In this document: piece after piece, positions 23,459-30,861 of the stretch
How positions within the stretch are numbered: position 1 is the stretch's first letter
How the letters are laid out: every line of letters begins with the position of its first letter
Origin: Chloroflexota bacterium
Lineage (GTDB): Bacteria; Chloroflexota; Dormibacteria; Dormibacterales; Dormibacteraceae
NCBI GenBank assembly: GCA_005889135.1
Contig: VBEK01000120.1
Coordinates: forward strand, 1-63,083
Reading direction: 5' to 3'
Length of the DNA stretch: 63,083 bases
Position numbers and translations under genes: made by a program
The notes under the pieces: model-generated
The model's input: only the letters and a program-made list of their open reading frames with translations
What the model was told of the DNA's origin: nothing
The model's database searches: none

Positions 23459-24106
23459 CTGCAGGCCACGCGCATCCTCGCCGTCGCGGACGAGGTCGAC
23501 GAATCCTTCTACGGCGACCGGCTGCCGAGCCTCGAGCCTGACCTCGTCCTCGGCTGCGGGGACCTGCCGTTCGACTACCTCGAGTACCTCGTGAGCCGGC
23601 TCGACGTGCCCCTTCTCTACGTGCCCGGCAACCACGACCCGAGCCTGAAGCCGCCAGACCTGACGTGGACTCCCGCCCGGGCCCTCGACCTGCCCGTGCC
23701 CGGGCCTCCCGGCTGCGTCAACATCGATGGCCGCGTGGTTCAGGCCGCCGGGCTGCGCATCGCGGGCCTGGGCGGCAGCCTTCGCTACAAGGCGGGGCCG
23801 AACCAGTACTCGCAAGGGCAGATGGGCAGGCGCGCCCTGCGGCTCGAGCTGCGGTTGCGCCTGAACCGCGCACGCGACGGGCGCAAGCTCGACATCCTGG
23901 TCACCCACGCGCCGCCCTTCGGCGTCGCCGAGGCCGTGGACTCCGCCCACGTCGGCTTCGTCGCCTATCTGCGCCTGATCCGCAACTTCCAGCCGCTGCT
24001 GCACGTGCACGGCCACGTCCACCCGTACGGGCGCCTTATGCCGGAGAGCGTCGTCGGCGCGACCCGGATCGTGAACGTCGTGCCTTCGCGGATGATCGAG
24101 GTCTAG
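23459..24106 (+). CDS. Metallophosphoesterase, probable CTG start
   Basis: 215 residues from the CTG at 23459. Calcineurin-like motifs: ILAVADEVD (first metal motif, altered from D-x-H), LVLGCGDLPFDYL, VPGNHDP, VTHAPPFG and LLHVHGHVHPYG. The first in-frame ATG/GTG/TTG is at 23591, which would delete the GD motif, so that start cannot be right. The frame opens immediately after the DUF3052 TAG (23456-23458), and AAAAAGG lies 5 nt before the CTG as a ribosome site. Either CTG initiates or the TAG is read through to give a fusion. Substrate unknown. Confidence 0.85.
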   Translation: MQATRILAVADEVDESFYGDRLPSLEPDLVLGCGDLPFDYLEYLVSRLDVPLLYVPGNHDPSLKPPDLTWTPARALDLPVPGPPGCVNIDGRVVQAAGLRIAGLGGSLRYKAGPNQYSQGQMGRRALRLELRLRLNRARDGRKLDILVTHAPPFGVAEAVDSAHVGFVAYLRLIRNFQPLLHVHGHVHPYGRLMPESVVGATRIVNVVPSRMIEV

Positions 24107-25050
24107 AGAGGCAGCCTTGTCCCTGCTCCATCGCGAAGGGCGCGCTCGTACACGAGCCCCGCGGTGGCTGCGTCCTCGACGGCGATCCCGGTGGACTTGT
24201 ACAGCGTCAGCTCGTCGGCCGAGCGCCGGCCGGGCTTCGTCCCGGCGATCACCTCGCCAACCTCGGTGACGGAATTCGGGTCCAGGCCCTGCAGCTCGTG
24301 CGCGCCCGCGGGCGGGGCGCTCGTCACGGCGCCGCGCCACTCGACGAAGACGCTGCAGGCATGGACCGTGTCCGCGTCGAGCTCGGGACCGAAAGTGCCG
24401 CCGACCGCGCTGACGTGCACGCCGGGCTTCAGCCACTCGCGGTGCAGGATCGGCTCGCGCGCGTCGGTGCAGCAGGCGACCACGTCGGCCCCACGGACCG
24501 CGTCCTCGAAGGACAGCGCGGCGCGCGCGCGCGGGTTGCTGGCGGCGAGGTCGCTCGCCCGCTCGCTGCTGCGCGACGCGACGCGGATCTCTCCGAAGTC
24601 GCGGACGCGCGGAAAAATCTCCAGGTGCGAGCGACCCTGAACGCCCGCGCCGAGGATCGCGAGGACAGATGCGTCCTGGCGCGCGAGCACCCTCGCCGCC
24701 ACGGCGGCGGTGCCGCCGGTGCGGATGGCGGTGATGTAGGTGCCGTCCATCAGCGCGAGAGGCGTGCCGCGCTCCTCGTCGAACAGGGCAATCAATCCCT
24801 GGTGCGAGGGCAGGCCGTGTTCTTCGTTCTTGGGAAAAACCGACACCAGCTTGCTCTCGAGGGCGACGCCGGGGACGTAGCCGGGCATGACGCCGAGCAG
24901 CCCGCGCTCGACCCGCACCGCCGTGCGCGGGGGGGCCGACGCAAGGCCGGACGAGTAGGCGACCAGCGCCGCCGCCAGCGCGTCGAGCATGGCATCGACG
25001 TCGAGGAGTCGCTCGACGTCGGCGCGGCTGAGGTACAGGAGATCACCCAT
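24103..25050 (-). CDS. Ornithine cyclodeaminase/mu-crystallin family protein
   Basis: 315 residues. It has the family N-terminus (LYLSRADVERLLDVDAMLDAL), substrate segment (ESKLVSVFPKNEEHGLPSHQ), NAD(P) Rossmann loop (LAILGAGVQGRSHLEIF) and C-terminal LYKSTGIAVEDAATA. Members include ornithine cyclodeaminase, alanine dehydrogenase and ketimine reductase, which cannot be separated here. ATG at 25050 is preferred because the coding strand has TATGAT exactly 7 nt upstream; an ATG at 25062 is in frame but overlaps that box. The 3' end overlaps the phosphoesterase by 4 bp (convergent). Confidence 0.9.
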   Translation of the reverse strand: MGDLLYLSRADVERLLDVDAMLDALAAALVAYSSGLASAPPRTAVRVERGLLGVMPGYVPGVALESKLVSVFPKNEEHGLPSHQGLIALFDEERGTPLALMDGTYITAIRTGGTAAVAARVLARQDASVLAILGAGVQGRSHLEIFPRVRDFGEIRVASRSSERASDLAASNPRARAALSFEDAVRGADVVACCTDAREPILHREWLKPGVHVSAVGGTFGPELDADTVHACSVFVEWRGAVTSAPPAGAHELQGLDPNSVTEVGEVIAGTKPGRRSADELTLYKSTGIAVEDAATAGLVYERALRDGAGTRLPL

Positions 25051-25057
25051 CGCGGGG

Positions 25058-25063
25058 ATCATA
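25058..25063 (-). promoter_or_regulatory. -10 box TATGAT, minus strand
   Basis: On the minus strand TATGAT ends 7 nt before the ATG at 25050, the geometry of a leaderless promoter. The divergent MFS gene starts only 26 bp away, so both promoters must share this short gap. Confidence 0.5.
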
Positions 25064-25076
25064 GAAAGACAGCGCG

Positions 25077-26276
25077 ATGAGTGGGTTCCTCCGCAACGGC
25101 CGGCTGCTGACGCTCATGCTCGGCCACTTCACCGTCGACAGCTACGTCGGCGTCATCCCGGTCCTGTACCCGCTGCTGATCGGCAGGTTCCACCTGAGCC
25201 TCGCCACCGTCGGGCTGGTCAGCCTTGCGTACGGCGGCATGGCCGCGATCTCTCAGCCGCTGTTCGGCCTCATCGCCGACCGCTTCGGCACACGGTTCAC
25301 GGGCCTCGCGCTGGCATGGACGGCGGTCACCTTCGCCGTCGTCGGCTTCGTCAACAGCTTCCCCCTCCTGCTGGCGCTCGCCCTGGCCTCCGGCCTGGGG
25401 TCCGGCGCCTTCCATCCCCTGGGCGCGCTCGACGTGCGCGAGCTGCTCCCCGCCTGGCGGCGGAGCCTGGGCATGTCGGTGTACGTGACCGCGGGCACCG
25501 TCGGCGTCGCGGCCGGGCCGCTTATCGGCATCCTGCTCTTCGGCGCCTTCGGCATCCACGGCACCGGCTGGCTGGTCCTGCCGGGCCTGGCCACCGGGGG
25601 ATACCTGCTGTGGCGGATGCGCAACCGCGCGGCCGCCGCCACCGCGGCCGTGCGCCAGGCGGTCGGGCGCCAGGCAGTGCCGATATTCGCGCTGGCCGCG
25701 GTGATCGGCGTGATGATGTCGCGCAGCTGGACGGTCAACGTCTTCCAGGCCTTCACGCCGACCTGGTACCGGGAGCTCGGCTACGGGCCCGCGTTCTACG
25801 GCCCGCTCGCGACCACGTTGGTGCTCGCAAGCGCTGTGGGCACGGTGGGCTGCGGGTCGCTCGCCGACCGCTACGGGAGGCGCACAGTGATCATCGTCAC
25901 CCTGGTGCTGACGATCCCGGCCGTCCTCCTGTTCACGCTCTATCCCGGCCCATGGGCCTTCGGGTCGGCCATCCTCATCGGCTTTCTCGCCGCCTCAACC
26001 GCTCCGCTGCTGCTGCTCATGGCGCAGCAGCTGATGGCCGCGCGGGCCGGCCTCGCGTCCGGGCTCGTCATGGGCCTCGGGTTCGTCACCGGCGCGATCG
26101 GCGTGCCCATCAACGGCGCGATCGCGGACGCCGTCGGCCTGCAGAAGTCGCTGATGAGCCACGTCCTCCTCGTCATCGTGACCATCGCCCTCGCCTGGTT
26201 CCTCCCGAGCGAGGACGAGATCGAACGTTACGCGTCGCGGCCGGAGGCGCTGCGCGCAACTGCCGAGCAGGCATGA
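25077..26276 (+). CDS. MFS transporter, fosmidomycin-resistance-like
   Basis: 399 residues, 12 TM helices. The N-terminus (LMLGHFTVDSYVGVIPVLYP) with LSLATVGLVSLAYGGMAAISQPLFG and SGAFHPLGA is the pattern of the Fsr/YfnC-type MFS group. It is likely a drug or metabolite/H+ antiporter in the cytoplasmic membrane; the substrate is unknown. The stop overlaps a 35-codon ORF (ATGA), which in turn overlaps the hemoglobin gene, so the three form one translation-coupled unit. Confidence 0.92.
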   Translation: MSGFLRNGRLLTLMLGHFTVDSYVGVIPVLYPLLIGRFHLSLATVGLVSLAYGGMAAISQPLFGLIADRFGTRFTGLALAWTAVTFAVVGFVNSFPLLLALALASGLGSGAFHPLGALDVRELLPAWRRSLGMSVYVTAGTVGVAAGPLIGILLFGAFGIHGTGWLVLPGLATGGYLLWRMRNRAAAATAAVRQAVGRQAVPIFALAAVIGVMMSRSWTVNVFQAFTPTWYRELGYGPAFYGPLATTLVLASAVGTVGCGSLADRYGRRTVIIVTLVLTIPAVLLFTLYPGPWAFGSAILIGFLAASTAPLLLLMAQQLMAARAGLASGLVMGLGFVTGAIGVPINGAIADAVGLQKSLMSHVLLVIVTIALAWFLPSEDEIERYASRPEALRATAEQA

Positions 26277-26380
26277 ACATATCCCTGACGACGGACGACC
26301 AGATCGAGATCGACGTCCACGACGACGCCGCCGCGGTCGCGCGCATCCTGACGCTGCGGCCGGCGCGCACAGCGTCGTGA
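26273..26380 (+). CDS. 35-residue acidic mini-protein between MFS and hemoglobin genes
   Basis: ATG at 26273 overlaps the MFS stop (ATGA) and its own TGA overlaps the hemoglobin GTG (GTGA, 26377-26380). It encodes MNISLTTDDQIEIDVHDDAA followed by AVARILTLRPARTAS: an acidic beta-like half and a basic half. The exact fit at both ends argues it is translated, perhaps only to carry ribosomes into the next gene. No family recognised. Confidence 0.5.
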   Translation: MNISLTTDDQIEIDVHDDAAAVARILTLRPARTAS

Positions 26381-26784
26381 AGTCGCTCGAGCCGCGCAGC
26401 GTGTTCGAGCTGGCCGGAGGCGAGGAGACGTTTCGCCTGCTGGTCCGGCGCTTCTACGCCGCGGTCGCCGCCGACCCGATCCTCCGCGCCGTCTACCCCG
26501 AAGAGGACCTCTCCGGCGCCACTGAGCGGCTGACGCTCTTCCTCATCCAGTACTGGGGCGGTCCGGCCACGTACAGCGAGAGGCGCGGCCACCCGCGACT
26601 GCGACTGCGGCACCAGCCTTTCGCCATCGGCCGGCGGGAGCGGGACGCCTGGCTGCGGCACATGACCGAAGCCGTGACGTCACTGCCGCTGGCGCCCGCG
26701 GTGCGCAAGGCGATGCTCGACTACTTCGAGACGGCGTCCACCGCGATGATCAACCGGCCATCCCCGGGACCCGACCTCGGATAG
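26377..26784 (+). CDS. glbO: Truncated hemoglobin, group II (trHbO)
   Basis: 135 residues. 2/2 globin pattern: FELAGGEETFRLLVRRFYAAVAADP (Tyr27 at B10), LIQYWGGPATYSERRGHP, then LRLRHQPFAI with His79 as the proximal haem ligand, and Trp92 (DAWL) at the group II G8 position. Group II globins bind O2 tightly and are linked to redox or NO handling. GTG start overlaps the mini-ORF. The TAG stop (26782-26784) is the first three bases of the second palindrome array. Confidence 0.93.
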   Translation: MKSLEPRSVFELAGGEETFRLLVRRFYAAVAADPILRAVYPEEDLSGATERLTLFLIQYWGGPATYSERRGHPRLRLRHQPFAIGRRERDAWLRHMTEAVTSLPLAPAVRKAMLDYFETASTAMINRPSPGPDLG

Positions 26785-26877
26785 TCGCGACTAACGAGGG
26801 TTTTGGGGCGCGAGATGCACGGATAGTCGCGACTATCGCGCGTTTTCGTGCGCGGCGTGTGTGGATAGTCGCGACTA
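26782..26877 (-). repeat. Array 2: three TAGTCGCGACTA palindromes at exact 42-bp period
   Basis: Copies at 26782-26793, 26824-26835 and 26866-26877, again exactly 42 bp apart. On the minus strand the spacer at 26794-26823 matches the third spacer of array 1 (9832-9861) at 26 of 30 positions, so the arrays are related and inverted relative to each other. The first palindrome supplies the TAG stop of the hemoglobin gene. The last supplies, on the other strand, the TAG stop of the DUF2254 gene. The 96-bp array therefore fills the convergent junction from stop codon to stop codon. Confidence 0.95.
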
Positions 26878-28533
26878 TCCCGGGGTTTGGACCGCCGGAT
26901 TGGGAGCCGTCGGCTTCACGAGGTCCTCGCTGACGACGGGAGCGTCTTCGAGCTCGGCCACGGCGCCGTTGCCCGAGGATTTGGCCTTGCGCAGCGCCCC
27001 CCGGAGGCGCGGGATCTCGTCGCGCAGGGGGTGGTCGAGCCAGTCGAAGGAGATGACGCGCTCGTTGACCTCCCAGAAGAGGCCGTTCTGCAGTCCCTCC
27101 ATGCGGCTGAGCGCGGCGTCGACGAAGTCCGGCGGCGCCGCCGCGATGCCCTCGACCAGCACGTGGGCGATGTCCTTCTCCTCCGCGGCCATCGCCCAGC
27201 AGGTCAGCTTGGCGACGCCCTTGAACAGGCCGTTCAAGCCGATGGGCCGGGCGTCCGGGATCAGGTCGAGCAGGTTGCGGACGAGCAGCTGCGCGAGCCG
27301 GAACGAGACCTGCGGGTCGCGCACGCGTGCCTCGATCGCCAGGTCGGCGACGTCCTCGGCGGCGGCGCCGAACACGGCGGGCATCCCGGCCTCGTCGAAG
27401 TGGCGCCCGTAGCGGAGAAGATGCGCGGCCGCCTCGACGGCGAGGTCGCGGCGCCACTCCAGCGCGCCGATGGCGAAGCGCCGGTACTCGTTCATGATCC
27501 CGGACGCGAAGGTAGGCGCCGAGCGGTTGATGGCCGCGCGCAGATACGTGTTGAAAAAGCGCAGCGACAGCTCGGCCGCCTCGGAGTCGCCGGCGTCGAT
27601 GGCGGCGAGCCCGAAGTCCCGCGTCGCCACCGCGATCTCGTGCACCGCCTCTTTGCGATGCGCGGGCGTCAGCCCCACCATGTCGTTGAAGCTCGCCAGC
27701 ACCATGTAGGCGAACCACGTCTTCGCCCGGTTGACCTCGGCGATGATCTGGTCCGAGGCGCCCGGCATCTCGGCGTGCCCCACCTTGAACCAGTCCGCGG
27801 GCAGCTTCTTTCTCACCGGCATGTAATCGCGGGCCAGGAACTGGCCCAGAACCTGGATGCTCAGCACACATACCGGCATGTCGCCGAGCTGCATCGAGCC
27901 GTAGGCGATGTCGGTGACCTGGGCGACGCAGGTCATCAGGTTGTTGCGGTGCCGCACGCCGTCGCGTCCGCTCGTCGCGCGGCGCAGCTCACGCCGGGCG
28001 CGCCGCATGATGCCCGAGACCAGGGTCTCCGCGCGCATCACCTCGAAGGTGTAGAGGACGTACGGGAAGAGGAGGGCGAAGTTGATCAACGCCAGCGCCT
28101 CGGCGACGAGGACGCTCGCCATCGGTACGTAGTTGACCTTGACCTCGGAGCGGACAAGGAACGTGTAGAGGATCGACGCCAGAGCAAAGCTGAGGACGAG
28201 GGCGTTGAGCGGGTTGCGCGTGAAGATGCCGATGATGCGTGGCGAGTAGCGCGACGAGCTCGTCTGGATGCCGAACATCACGCCCAAAAGGACGATGCTC
28301 AGGGTCACGCCCTCGGCGCCTCCTACCAGGCCGAGGGTGCCGGCCGCGGCCGCCGGGTCGGGGGTGAAGAAGTCGGCGACCGAGGTGTAGTGCTGGGCGT
28401 CGAGGAAGCCGAACAGGACGACGAGCATGAGCGCGACGGCGACCAGCGCCAGGCCCGAGAGGATGGCTCCCATCCACCCGATGGACGTCGCCTGCGGCGG
28501 CTGCGCGTGACCCTTCGACTTCGTTTCCGGCAT
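26875..28533 (-). CDS. DUF2254-like membrane protein
   Basis: 552 residues. Four TM helices lie in the first third (around 20-45, 68-92, 108-128 and 138-160) with SSRYSPRIIGIFTRNPLN, the DUF2254 landmark after TM2. The remaining ~390 residues are helical and cytoplasmic, ending in a low-complexity tail. The function of DUF2254 is unknown. ATG at 28533 lies 8 nt after a TAGGAT box on the coding strand, with no ribosome site, suggesting a leaderless mRNA. The stop codon lies within the palindrome array. Confidence 0.78.
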   Translation of the reverse strand: MPETKSKGHAQPPQATSIGWMGAILSGLALVAVALMLVVLFGFLDAQHYTSVADFFTPDPAAAAGTLGLVGGAEGVTLSIVLLGVMFGIQTSSSRYSPRIIGIFTRNPLNALVLSFALASILYTFLVRSEVKVNYVPMASVLVAEALALINFALLFPYVLYTFEVMRAETLVSGIMRRARRELRRATSGRDGVRHRNNLMTCVAQVTDIAYGSMQLGDMPVCVLSIQVLGQFLARDYMPVRKKLPADWFKVGHAEMPGASDQIIAEVNRAKTWFAYMVLASFNDMVGLTPAHRKEAVHEIAVATRDFGLAAIDAGDSEAAELSLRFFNTYLRAAINRSAPTFASGIMNEYRRFAIGALEWRRDLAVEAAAHLLRYGRHFDEAGMPAVFGAAAEDVADLAIEARVRDPQVSFRLAQLLVRNLLDLIPDARPIGLNGLFKGVAKLTCWAMAAEEKDIAHVLVEGIAAAPPDFVDAALSRMEGLQNGLFWEVNERVISFDWLDHPLRDEIPRLRGALRKAKSSGNGAVAELEDAPVVSEDLVKPTAPNPAVQTPG

Positions 28534-28541
28534 GCGCCGCG

Positions 28542-28551
28542 ATCCTAATCT
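28542..28551. promoter_or_regulatory. Overlapping divergent -10 boxes
   Basis: Plus-strand TAATCT (28546-28551) ends 8 nt before the TTG at 28560; minus-strand TAGGAT (28542-28547) ends 8 nt before the ATG at 28533. The two boxes overlap by 2 bp, so the promoters for DUF2254 and HAD cannot be used at the same moment. Confidence 0.55.
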
Positions 28552-28559
28552 GTAGGGCC

Positions 28560-29222
28560 TTGATTCGAGCCATCGTCTTCGACTTCGACGGCCTCATCCT
28601 CGACACCGAAGAGCCCGTCTACCGCTCCTGGCTCGAGGTCTACGAGGCACACGGCGAGGAGCTGCCGTTCGAGAGGTGGATCCAGACCGTGGGCTCGACC
28701 ACGACCGGATTTCATCCGCAGCACCACCTCGAGGAGCGGCTCGGACGGCCGCTGCCCAAGGATGTTCTCGACCGCCGCCTGGGCCGGCGCACGGAGATGA
28801 TCCTCGCCAACGCCGTCCTGCCCGGCGTCGTCCAGCACCTGGACGCGGCGCGGGAGCGCGGGCTCGAGCTCGGGGTCGCGTCGAGCTCGACCCAGGAGTG
28901 GGTGCGCGGGCACCTCGCGCGCCTCGGCATCCTCGACCGCTTCCGCTGCGTGCGGTGTCGCGACGACGTCGCCCACGCCAAGCCGGAGCCCGACCTCTAC
29001 CTCGCCGTGCTCGATTGCCTGGGCGTGCTCGCCACGGAGGCGATCGCCATCGAGGACTCGCCCAATGGCGTGGCGGCGGCCAAGCGCGCCGGGATGAGGT
29101 GCGTCGCAGTGCCGAACTCGATCACGGCGCGCCTGGACATGAGCCAGGCGGATCTGGTCCTCAATTCCCTGGCCGAGGTGTCTATGGCCGAGCTACTAGA
29201 GAGAGTTTCGGCGAGCGCTTAA
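28560..29222 (+). CDS. HAD-family hydrolase, beta-phosphoglucomutase-like
   Basis: 220 residues. HAD motif I IVFDFDGLILDTE (nucleophile Asp8, acid Asp10), cap domain about 15-85, motif II VASSSTQEW, motif III Lys in DDVAHAKPEPDLYL, motif IV IAIEDSPNGVAAAKRAGM. The DFDG(L/V)ILDTE plus KPEPD pattern is that of the phosphoglucomutase/phosphatase subfamily. Sugar phosphate substrates are likely. Start TTG at 28560, fixed by a TAATCT box 8 nt upstream. The next gene, phosphofructokinase, is 10 bp on, which fits sugar-phosphate metabolism. Confidence 0.92.
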   Translation: MIRAIVFDFDGLILDTEEPVYRSWLEVYEAHGEELPFERWIQTVGSTTTGFHPQHHLEERLGRPLPKDVLDRRLGRRTEMILANAVLPGVVQHLDAARERGLELGVASSSTQEWVRGHLARLGILDRFRCVRCRDDVAHAKPEPDLYLAVLDCLGVLATEAIAIEDSPNGVAAAKRAGMRCVAVPNSITARLDMSQADLVLNSLAEVSMAELLERVSASA

Positions 29223-29225
29223 TCT
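29220..29225 (+). promoter_or_regulatory. -10 box TAATCT before phosphofructokinase
   Basis: TAATCT overlaps the TAA stop of the HAD gene and ends 7 nt before the GTG at 29233. Third occurrence of this hexamer in leaderless position in the window. Confidence 0.55.
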
Positions 29226-29232
29226 GTTCGCC

Positions 29233-30267
29233 GTGCGCATCGGGATCCTCACCGGCGGTGGCGACGCGCCCGGGCTCAACGCGGCGATCCGGGCGGTGGC
29301 GCGGCGCGCCTTCCAGCTCGGGCACCAGGTCAGCGGCGTCAAGAACGGCTGGGCGGGCTGCCTCGAGGAAGGCCTGATCGACGAGCTGACTCCGGCCGAC
29401 GTGCGCGGCATCCTGCCCACGGGCGGCACCATCCTCGGCACCTCGCGCACCAACCCGGCCAAGGAGAAGGACGGGATCGAGCGCGTCATCAAGGCGCTGC
29501 GACATCACGGCGTCACAGCTCTCGTACCCATCGGTGGCGACGACACGCTCGGCGTCGCAGCCAAGCTGCACGAGGCCGGCTTTCCCACCGTCGGCGTGCC
29601 GAAGACGATCGACAACGACCTGGCCACGACCGAGTTCTGCATCGGCTTCGACACCGCCGTGGGCGTCGTCACCGAGGCGCTCGACCGCCTGCACACAACC
29701 GCCTCCGCGCATCACCGCGTGATGGTCGTCGAGGTCATGGGACGCGACACGGGCTGGGTCGCCCTGATGGGGGGCGTGGCTGGCGGGGCAGACCTGGTCA
29801 TCATCCCGGAGTTCGAAATCACGCTCCCCGACGTGGTCGCCCATCTCTACCGGCGCCGCGGCGAGGGCAAGCTGTTCAGCATCATCGTCGTGGCCGAGGG
29901 GGCGCACATCCCCGAGCTGGACCGGGAGCTGGGCGGCGAGGCGGAGAAGGACGCCTTCGGGCACGTCCGCCTTGCCAAGCGGGGAGTCGGTGACATCCTC
30001 GCCAGCGCGGTGGAGCATGAGACGGGATTCGAGACCCGCGTCACCGTGCTGGGCCACCTGCAGCGGGGTGGATCGCCTTCCCCGGTCGACAGGATCTGGG
30101 CCACGCGCCTCGGTGTAGCGGCGGTGGAGCTGATCGTCCAGGGCAAGAGCGGCGTGATCCCCATCCGCCGCAACGGCGAGGTCGAGGTCGTGCCGCTCAC
30201 CGAGGTGATCAAGGAGACCCGGCGCGTGCCCAAGGAGCTCTACGAGCTCACGCAAGTCTTCGTCTAA
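29233..30267 (+). CDS. pfp: 6-phosphofructokinase, PPi-type signature
   Basis: 344 residues. PFK motifs: ILTGGGDAPGLNAAIR, GTSRTNP, PIGGDDTLG (101-107), VPKTIDNDL with catalytic Asp127, VEVMGRDTGWVAL and VLGHLQRGGSPSPVDR. Asp104 and Lys124 replace the Gly/Gly of ATP-dependent enzymes; this pair marks pyrophosphate-using PFKs. It probably runs fructose-6-P to fructose-1,6-bisphosphate reversibly with PPi. GTG start 7 nt after a TAATCT box. Substrate choice is a prediction from two residues. Confidence 0.93.
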   Translation: MRIGILTGGGDAPGLNAAIRAVARRAFQLGHQVSGVKNGWAGCLEEGLIDELTPADVRGILPTGGTILGTSRTNPAKEKDGIERVIKALRHHGVTALVPIGGDDTLGVAAKLHEAGFPTVGVPKTIDNDLATTEFCIGFDTAVGVVTEALDRLHTTASAHHRVMVVEVMGRDTGWVALMGGVAGGADLVIIPEFEITLPDVVAHLYRRRGEGKLFSIIVVAEGAHIPELDRELGGEAEKDAFGHVRLAKRGVGDILASAVEHETGFETRVTVLGHLQRGGSPSPVDRIWATRLGVAAVELIVQGKSGVIPIRRNGEVEVVPLTEVIKETRRVPKELYELTQVFV

Positions 30268-30289
30268 GCGCTCGAAGCGACTCGCCGAC

Positions 30290-30844
30290 CTGGCGGGGAG
30301 CGGGGACGACGGCACCACCGGGCTTCTGGGCGGCGGCCGTGTCGCCAAAGACGACCTGCGAGTCGAGGCCTATGGAACGCTCGACGAGGCATCGAGCGCC
30401 CTGGGTCTGGCGCGAGCGCTCACGGCCGACCGCCGCGTCCAGGAGGTGTGCGAGGAGCTCCAGCGCGGGTTGTACGCCGTCGGCTCCGAGCTGGGCACCA
30501 ACCCCGAGGCGGGGAAGGAGTTCGTCGTGACAGGGCCCGCGGAGGTGGCGCGCCTCGAGGTCCTGATGCGCGAGCTCGAGGAGGCCGCGCCCATGCCCCG
30601 CGAGTTCATCCTGCCCGGCGCCACGCCCGCCTCTGCCGCGCTCGACCTGGCCCGCGCGATCACCCGCCGGGCGGAGCGGCGCTGCGTCACCCTCGCTCGC
30701 GAGGGTGGCCTCACCAACAGGGACGTCGGGCGGTGGCTCAACCGGCTGAGCCTTCTCCTCTTCGTCCTCGGACGGTACGAGGAGAGCGCGGCCGGCAGGC
30801 GCGCGGAAGCCGCCAGAAGCTCACCTCCGGGGCGTTCTAATTAA
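30290..30844 (+). CDS. pduO: Cob(I)alamin adenosyltransferase, PduO type, non-canonical start
   Basis: About 184 residues, family length. The ATP-binding N-terminus GSGDDGTTGLLGGGRVAKDD and EAYGTLDEASSALGLARA are intact, as is the C-terminal RAERRCVTLAREGG ... NRLSLLLFVLGRYEE. The frame has no ATG/GTG/TTG before 30446, which would remove the ATP site. The frame is open from inside the PFK gene, and the CTG at 30290 gives the expected length, so CTG initiation, or a lost start, is proposed. It converts cobalamin to adenosylcobalamin, so a B12-dependent enzyme should exist elsewhere. Confidence 0.82.
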   Translation: MAGSGDDGTTGLLGGGRVAKDDLRVEAYGTLDEASSALGLARALTADRRVQEVCEELQRGLYAVGSELGTNPEAGKEFVVTGPAEVARLEVLMRELEEAAPMPREFILPGATPASAALDLARAITRRAERRCVTLAREGGLTNRDVGRWLNRLSLLLFVLGRYEESAAGRRAEAARSSPPGRSN

Positions 30845-30861
30845 GCTTCGAGCCCAGTGAA

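Noticed and set aside
26750-27871. Minus-strand frame reading through array 2 with IVATI repeats
   Set aside because: It lies in another frame of the DUF2254 gene and is Arg/Gly-rich, typical of GC-rich shadow frames.
26887-28548. 553-codon plus-strand frame opposite DUF2254
   Set aside because: The minus-strand protein has TM helices and the SSRYSPRI motif; the plus frame is Arg/Glu/His-rich without domains.
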